Below are positions 58,348 to 64,000 of a DNA stretch of 64,000 nt, piece by piece (position 1 is the stretch's first letter; every line of letters begins with the position of its first letter). The DNA comes from Rhizophlyctis rosea (Eukaryota > Chytridiomycota > Chytridiomycetes > Rhizophlyctidales > Rhizophlyctidaceae). The stretch is from assembly GCA_027596075.1 (NCBI GenBank), contig JADGJC010000009.1, forward strand, positions 124,001 through 188,000, in the 5' to 3' direction. Under the pieces are notes generated by a model that had not been told where the DNA came from, did not search any database, and saw only the letters and a program-made list of their open reading frames with translations. The position numbers and the translations under genes are program-made.

Positions 58348-58405
58348 CATTACAAATCTCGCAACACGGATATATGGGTTTTGAAGTATACAAGGGATAC
58401 GGACC
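58348..58405. repeat. 57-base direct repeat, left copy
   Basis: CATTACAAATCTCGCAACAC... to GTATACAAGGGATACGGAC is repeated at about 60856-60912 with about three differences. The two copies flank the F-box copy 2 gene. Confidence 0.75.
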
Positions 58406-58790
58406 TCATTAACAGCCCACCTTCCCGCCATTCCTGCTTGCACTACAATCCCACGGTGAAAAACGTTCTGCATCGTGGGCCGTGATGTGAGTGTGAGGGG
58501 TGGTATCTTTGTGACACGACGGAAGTCATGGGTGGAGTTTATGATTTTGTCCCTGCCAGTTTTGGGTCCAGTTTCCATGCATTACAGATTCCTGCTTAGA
58601 CGCAGCCAGTGCAATGAACTTGGGTAACACTTTCCGCAAGATCCGTTTGAAGTTCAGACACTTCATACTTCCTCACCGTGTTAAGTAATCTCTCCTCCAA
58701 CGAAATCCATAGAACCAACTCCTTATTGACCTTACATAATGATGTAAAATCCGTCAACAATGATGCTCTACACATGTAATAACACCTAAG

Positions 58791-60424
58791 CTACTCATCA
58801 TCATCACTATCAATCTCCGAATCATCGTTCTCCTGCCTACTACACCTGCTCCTTCTCGGACTCCCCTCCCTAACCCTCCACCTATTCTGAATCCTCACCT
58901 TCTCACCCAAACCCCTGACACCCTCCCAATCCCCCTCATCCAACCGCGCATACAGCACAACCTCCTCCAAACACTCCTTCAAAGCCAACCCGTTCCTGAC
59001 ATAGTCCAACTTCCAATCCTGCACCATCATCCGGAAGATTTTTCGTTTGGTGCTGGGTATGCGGGCAAGGACGGAGAGGAGGTGCCAGCATCCGAAGCAA
59101 TTGTTGGAGAGTTCGCTTTCGTTTATGCGGAGGGAGGTGAGGTTGGTGAGGTAGGGGAAGACGAGGGAGAAGTGTTTGGTGAGGATTTGCTCGTGCCTGA
59201 TGCTGCCCATTTCGTGGATGTCGATGGAAAGGGATGTGAGGTATTGTGCATTGATGTTGGGGAGTGTGGATAGGACACCGGGCCACGGCCCACGCCAGGA
59301 GAAGCTGGTCAAACTGCGCTGTGTCAAACCACGCAGTTTTGGTACTTCCTCACAAGTAAGCTCCTCTCTGAATATTTTGACCGACTTTAGGTTTGGCATG
59401 GATACACCCCAATCGCGGAATCGGACGTATGGAGTTATCCGCAGCGATTCTAGAAAGTTGAACCGGATATCGGCGGGTATCTTTGAGTGAAAGCTTGTTT
59501 CGAGGACGAGGTCACGGAGTGATGTTTGTAGCAGGCGCATGAATTGTAGAAGATAACAGCTTATAGCCATGGTTTCACCGCCGTAAGTTCCAATGCCGTA
59601 AAGTTTCAAACTCCGTAAAAGCAGTGGGCGTCCCGTGTTGTGCGTTGCATCGACAAACATACGAGCGGCCATTTCAATTGTCGAACGGAGAGGTTCACGA
59701 GAGTGGGTGCAATCAATTGAGAGATGTCTGAGCCGAGTCAAGTCCACCTTGGTCAATGTTTGAACCAAGTCATACTGACAATGTAGAGACTCATCCCTCG
59801 GGCGACCTGGAACAGACCGAAGACGGAACCAGAAGCTTAGACGTCGCACCGCGTCAACCCGACATGGGTTTTGCAGGAATGTTTCGTGGGCGTTGTGATT
59901 GCAATCAACCGGGATGGGTTCAAATAGGAAGGAGTGGAGATTTGGATCCATTGGCGGGGATAGGCTTCCATCCGCGCCGTCTTCGTTGTCTTCGTCGTCT
60001 GAGTGATGATCTTCGAACGAGTCTCTACACTTCGGACACTGCGCCTTGATGCGCGATCTCGGAAGGTAACTTTTCACATCGAGACAGTGACCCTCTCGCA
60101 ATTGAAATGCTATCGCACGGAATGTCTTGCAAACTACTCAGCAATGTCAGCGAAAAGTTCAGAAGGAGACTGCCAAGTATCACCATCCACAAGCGACGAA
60201 GACCCACCTTGCGCCAAATGCAGCTCATAATGCAACCCGTCCTCCTCGTTCCTGTGCACCGGCGAAACTTGGGGCGGGACTCTTATCACAGGACCCGCAC
60301 GCGGTTGGATGAACTCAAAGATGGCGAAGAGAACGTGTTGGGGAAAGGCGGTGATCGTGCAGAGGGCGTTGGTGGCGTGCGAGAGGAGGGTTGGGCCTTT
60401 GACGTTCAGTACGATGGGCCGCAT
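58791..60424 (-). CDS. F-box protein with leucine-rich-repeat-like C-terminus, copy 2
   Basis: On the - strand, exon 1 60424-60208 and exon 2 60133-58791 give 519 residues. The F-box (FPQHVLFAIFEFIQP) and intron position equal copy 1; the splice LHLAQ-VCKTFRAIAFQLREG is restored using the TAG acceptor at 60135-60134. CPKCRDSFEDHH and LRR-like strands (LRHLSIDCT, LRSLKLYG, LRDLVLETSF, LTSFSWRGPWPG) follow, ending in an acidic run. The putative role is SCF substrate selection. Copy 2 carries an additional Asp/Glu-rich insert after the CxxC-type motif. Confidence 0.75.
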
Positions 60425-60855
60425 AGTGAGGAAATGCAACTTTTTGGAGTGGTTTGAATGTTACTGGTCAGTGGATGGACAGGTTATATGTGATCTTCAA
60501 CCACGATTTCTCGCTATGCTGTTGCGATGGGAAAGCAGATGGGATCGTGGGAAAGTGAAGAAAGGCGCGGCCTGCTGAGCTGTCAAGCCGGGAAGGCATG
60601 GTCAACTAATCAACCCCAATTTGGTCATATTGGGATTTTGGGTGGCAAAGCATCAGCAAGGTTTCTTCTCAAGTGCGAAACGTCGTTCTGCTTCGTGTAG
60701 TATACATATCCACACAAGCATATGGTACAGGAAGAGCAACAGCCCACGCAGATGGTAAGATGAGGGATGTTTCAAAAGCACACACCGTGCCAATGTTGCC
60801 AGCCCCGATTGAACAAACAATCTCAACCCTTCAAACTGACTCACATCCCCCGCTT

Positions 60856-60912
60856 CATTACAAATTCCGCAACATGGATATATGGGTTTTGAAGTATACA
60901 AGGGATACGGAC
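60856..60912. repeat. 57-base direct repeat, right copy
   Basis: Same orientation as 58348-58405; both contain GGATATATGGGTTTTGAAGT. No terminal inverted repeats or target-site duplication are obvious around them. Confidence 0.75.
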
Positions 60913-61182
60913 GTCACACAATTCACCCGCCACCCCTCCCCTCCCCGTCCCGATTACTCGAAATCAATTAAGAAAACGTTCCGACAAGCCGCTCCACAAC
61001 TACCCCGAAACCAGACAAATCAAACTTGTGGACAAGACATCACCACTACCCGCCCAATCCTACCCACAAAAGAAGAAGAAGCGAACCATCGGATAAGAAT
61101 GACTGCAATGAGTCGAGAAAAGGGGAATGCAAGGGAAAATATTGTGCGCGTTGTTGGTGTCGTTATGGTGAAAGGGCACAGA

Positions 61183-62679
61183 CTACATGGACATGCTAGC
61201 TTTTAGAGCCTCGAGCTCCGCGTCTTCTTCTGTCGTGATTGCTTGTGTGCGGACGGGACGTGGTGGTTGTGCGATCGCTGTGGAGAGTTCCATGTTAGCA
61301 ACGCATTTTGTGGCAAGATCATAGACGATACTCGCAACCATAATTAAAAACTCAAAACCAGAAAGCAACAATGGGAAGAAACACTAAAACCAACCCAATC
61401 CACGCAATTCTTCACCACCCTTGAACTACCAACTCACCTGGCACTGCCGTATCCGGCACCTCCGGCAACGAACCCACCGACACACCCGCCCCCGTATCCA
61501 GAAGTTTCGCATCCAACTCCTCCTGTTCCAGGAGCTCAAGCTCCTCATTGAGCTCGTCCTCATCGAACTCCACCCCAAAGTTGACCGGTTGAGAAATCGC
61601 GTCGGATATCTCATTCGCGAGGTCCATTTGATCCCGGATGTCGTCCATTGTGGCGTCGACTTTGTTGATGTCCCTGTTTGTGGTTGGATGCGAAATTGAC
61701 ATGTTAGCGCATGTGTTTGGATAGTTGTGAAACCTTGAAAAGTCAACTGGTCGAATGAAAATCGACTCGTCCTTCCAAATTTCGGTCATCCCTCGCTCCC
61801 TTGAGATATCGCCGCACACTTCTATTCTCAAAGCGCGGCAGTTGTCCGATCTTCGCGGCTTACGGCCAGGAATTTCCCGAGCACCCCCACGCCAACCTTT
61901 GGGCTCCCTGACCCAAATAGGCAGGCCCTGCATTCCTTCCAAGTCCAACTCCGACACCCCAACAATAACCAACAAATACTCACAAATTGCCATGGATCTG
62001 CTTCATCGCTTCCGCTCCTGCCCTCATTGCGTTCATCGTTTCCAAGTTCACATTCGCATTTTCAATTGCCATGACTTGTTGTTCAAGGGTCATTCGTGAT
62101 CCCATGATCTTGTTGATTTGGTCCTCATATGCTCGTTTCCGCTTCAATGCCGTTAGTGCCGCTGTATGAAGAGGCGAGGATGATGGTGAGTTTCACAGTT
62201 TTCAGCATATGGGTTCGAGTGTATGGATCCGAAGCAATATCTTTGACCCTCATTGGAAGCGTCCAAGCCAATGAACCCTCACTGATGCAGGTTCGAAGCA
62301 AACTATCCGTTCCCACCAAATTAAACCGCTCTTGCCAATCCATATGCTTCACTTTCTGGAGGCTGAATTGATTGGCATCCGTTTCCAGCATGTCACTCAA
62401 AATCTCAGCAAACGTTCTCGTCCTCGAATCCTGCTTTATGACAAATATGCCACCTTCCTCGTCCAGCCCACTCCCGGCAGCAATCCAAACACCGTCTCGC
62501 AAAGACACCCTAAACTCACCCCGCTTGTTCTTAGATGCATTCGCCTTCGCGAACTTGAGTTCATTGTCAATCTTCGTTTGCAGGTACTTCTCCCTCTTCT
62601 CGAGCATTTCCAAGGATTCGCGTAGACGCACGATAGCATCTTTAGGCGATGTCTTTGCCTTTTTTCCGAAAAGATTCAT
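61183..62679 (-). CDS. SNF7: Snf7/Vps32 (CHMP4) ESCRT-III subunit
   Basis: On the - strand, exons 62679-62520, 62161-61984, 61673-61438 and 61277-61183 join to 222 residues, the normal family length. The N-terminal basic core [20 protein letters not shown], the [20 protein letters not shown] helix, then [60 protein letters not shown] and the acidic [19 protein letters not shown] are all in place, with the C-terminal MIM-like helix [12 protein letters not shown]. Snf7 polymerises on endosomal and other membranes for budding and scission and recruits Vps4. The first two introns (358 and 310 bases) are longer than others in the window; intron 1 happens to be open in frame. Confidence 0.93.
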
Positions 62680-63387
62680 ATTTGGATGGCTATGATTTCA
62701 GGGGTGGAGTCGCGAGTTCTGAGTATATAGATAGGCAGCCAGAACTAAGGAGCAGGTCAGTGTCGAATTGGAATGAAGCAGAAAATAGCCGGACCTGCTT
62801 GGAAACTCCGACTCACTTTTCAAGCAAGACCGGCTTCCTTGACCAACCTATACAAGGATAAGAGCGCGGGAAGAGGCTGCAGACGTTATGAAGGTAATAT
62901 GCAATTGCCCGGAATTAGCCAAACTTGCGTGTCAAACGGACGGGATTGGAGTCGTCTGGGAAGAGGATGAGACAGAGAGCAAAGGTGAGAAGGATGGAAG
63001 AGGGGAGTGACGACTTTGCCGGCTTGTGACTTGGGATCTCATAAAATTCACGTGGCAGTTGACACGTGACATGCTCCAGGGCTATTTATGGAAACACCTT
63101 CCTTCAACCCCATCCTCCCACTCCATCTGCACCATCTGCGTCCCATCTCAACAACACTGTATCCACCGGACGTACAGTTAACGCAGTGTGGGAACATCCC
63201 TCACAACACAGATAGTAGGAAGAGTCATCCCGATCAATAATAAAAAGGGCGGCCACAGCCGCGCGACCACTTAGTTCACCCAAGCTGCATTTACAATAAT
63301 GGGTGGTTTAAATAGCGGACGACACCTACACTCTCATACACCGATCTGAACCTCTTTCTTTCGATACAGTAGCATCCGTTGTATCAT
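62680..63387. promoter_or_regulatory. Divergent upstream region of Snf7 and the 3'-terminal gene
   Basis: About 700 bases between divergent starts. GGGCTATTTATGG near 63080 is a possible TATA element for the rightward gene, and CACGTGGCAGTTGACACGTG (63050-63069) holds two E-box/G-box type CACGTG sites spaced by 8 bases. No gene seen. Confidence 0.45.
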
Positions 63388-64000
63388 ATGGCGAAACTTA
63401 ATAAGACCTGGCTCAACCCACACGGCAAACGCCTTCCGTCGGGTCCATTCCCCAACGAAAGTCTGCCCGATGGCGAACTGACATGCCGTCTTCCGGCACA
63501 CCTTCACCGCGACCCCAAGCACCCTCACCATAATAAACACGGAGTGTTTGCTACCAGGAGCAATCTGCTTCGCCACCTCAAAGTCCAAGGCTTTCGTATT
63601 CGCAAGGCTTTCGTATTCGCAAGGCATCACCAGATCCCGATGCTGAATACCTCAATCCTACCGGCAAACCTCTTCCTTCCGATATCTATCCTGCTGAGCG
63701 GCCTAAATGCGGGGAGTTGTGCTGCAAATTGTCCCCAAGTCAACATGATGAAGTACACGTTTGTAAGAAAAACTACCCCACCACAAAAGAGTTAATCATA
63801 CACCTACGACAGAACGGGTACCGAGTTCGTACAGGGAAGAGCTGTGCCGAATCTCCTGCCCGTCGTGATGTCGTAGTTGATGACGATGATGCAGACGTCA
63901 ATACGGTCTCGGCGGAATCAGACACCGATCCTCCATCACCTACGTTGACGCCCATACCTGATGTTGACAGTGACGACGACACTCCCTGGAATGAAGATGA
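63388..64000 (+). CDS. Gene with two tandem copies of an unknown ~60-residue domain, split by a 17-bp duplication (partial, runs off the end)
   Basis: From ATG 63388 the first unit reads WLNPHGKRLPSGPFPNE...GELTCRLPAH...TRSNLLRHLKVQGFRIR. After 63620 another frame gives a second unit, YLNPTGKPLPSDIYPAE...GELCCKLSPSQH...TTKELIIHLRQNGYRVR, then an acidic region to the window edge. A perfect 17-base tandem duplication (63587-63603 and 63604-63620) sits at the join; with one copy the two units are in the same frame. The unit has spaced Cys and His residues ending in a basic helix, a pattern that could bind zinc, but no known zinc-finger signature is met. Family unknown. Confidence 0.55.

Noticed and set aside
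1..64000. CRISPR arrays, bacterial operons, reverse transcriptase, transposase or Helitron Rep genes
   Set aside because: No regularly spaced repeats, and no RT (YxDD), DDE or HUH signatures found by eye. Mobility of the R1/R2 units is inferred only from their arrangement.

Overview
This window looks like nuclear DNA of a plant-biomass-degrading fungus. Genes are split by short GT-AG introns of roughly 50-80 nt, and fungal carbohydrate-active genes are present: an AA9 LPMO with a CBM1, a CE12-type esterase and a DOMON/cytochrome b561 remnant. Markers such as Snf7, eIF3c, Argonaute and F-box/LRR proteins confirm a eukaryote. A cellulolytic chytrid or agaricomycete would fit; the sequence alone does not decide this. 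There is one 10-N assembly gap at 46296-46305.

The dominant feature is a family of five RNase H genes. A (2453-5708), B (12500-14930), C (29234-32521) and D (40841-44830) lie on the + strand; E (57079-53502) lies on the - strand. All carry the five acidic/histidine positions of an RNase H active site, a shared pre-RNase H segment, and introns at the same places inside the domain. A-D have ankyrin repeats in front. A, B and D also carry an OB-fold-like module resembling the N-terminal domain of Rnl5/DRB0094-type RNA ligases. Tails are low-complexity with basic, NLS-like clusters. E instead has an eIF3c-like segment and an unrecognised region of about 300 residues. B, C and E splice to uninterrupted proteins; A is broken and D is doubtful.

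Each RNase H gene is preceded, in the same orientation, by a dispersed repeat called R1 here. R1 holds two hairpins whose stems are kept by compensatory changes, so it probably makes or once made a structured RNA. A second repeat, R2, follows A, B, D and (weakly) C. A sixth R1 copy (20.64-21.42 kb) is joined directly to the end of R2, as if the gene between had been deleted.

Between the R1-gene-R2 units lie same-strand, broken fragments of unrelated conserved genes: 14-3-3, Argonaute PIWI, glycyl-tRNA synthetase (one exon seen three times), DOMON/cytochrome b561, Nem1/Dullard phosphatase, a methyltransferase, Polo box, Rpn1 and a CE12 esterase. The first ~46 kb reads as a duplicated array that accumulates gene pieces.

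From ~47 kb onward the sequence is more ordinary: an orphan helical protein, an intact AA9 LPMO, two intact F-box/LRR paralogues and one broken one, gene E, an intact Snf7 (ESCRT-III) gene, and a tandem-domain gene that runs off the end and is split by a 17-bp duplication. Gene-poor stretches with nothing recognised: 5709-6580, 32522-33290, 33600-34200, 35330-36940, 37860-39360, 44831-45780, 60440-61180 and 62680-63380.
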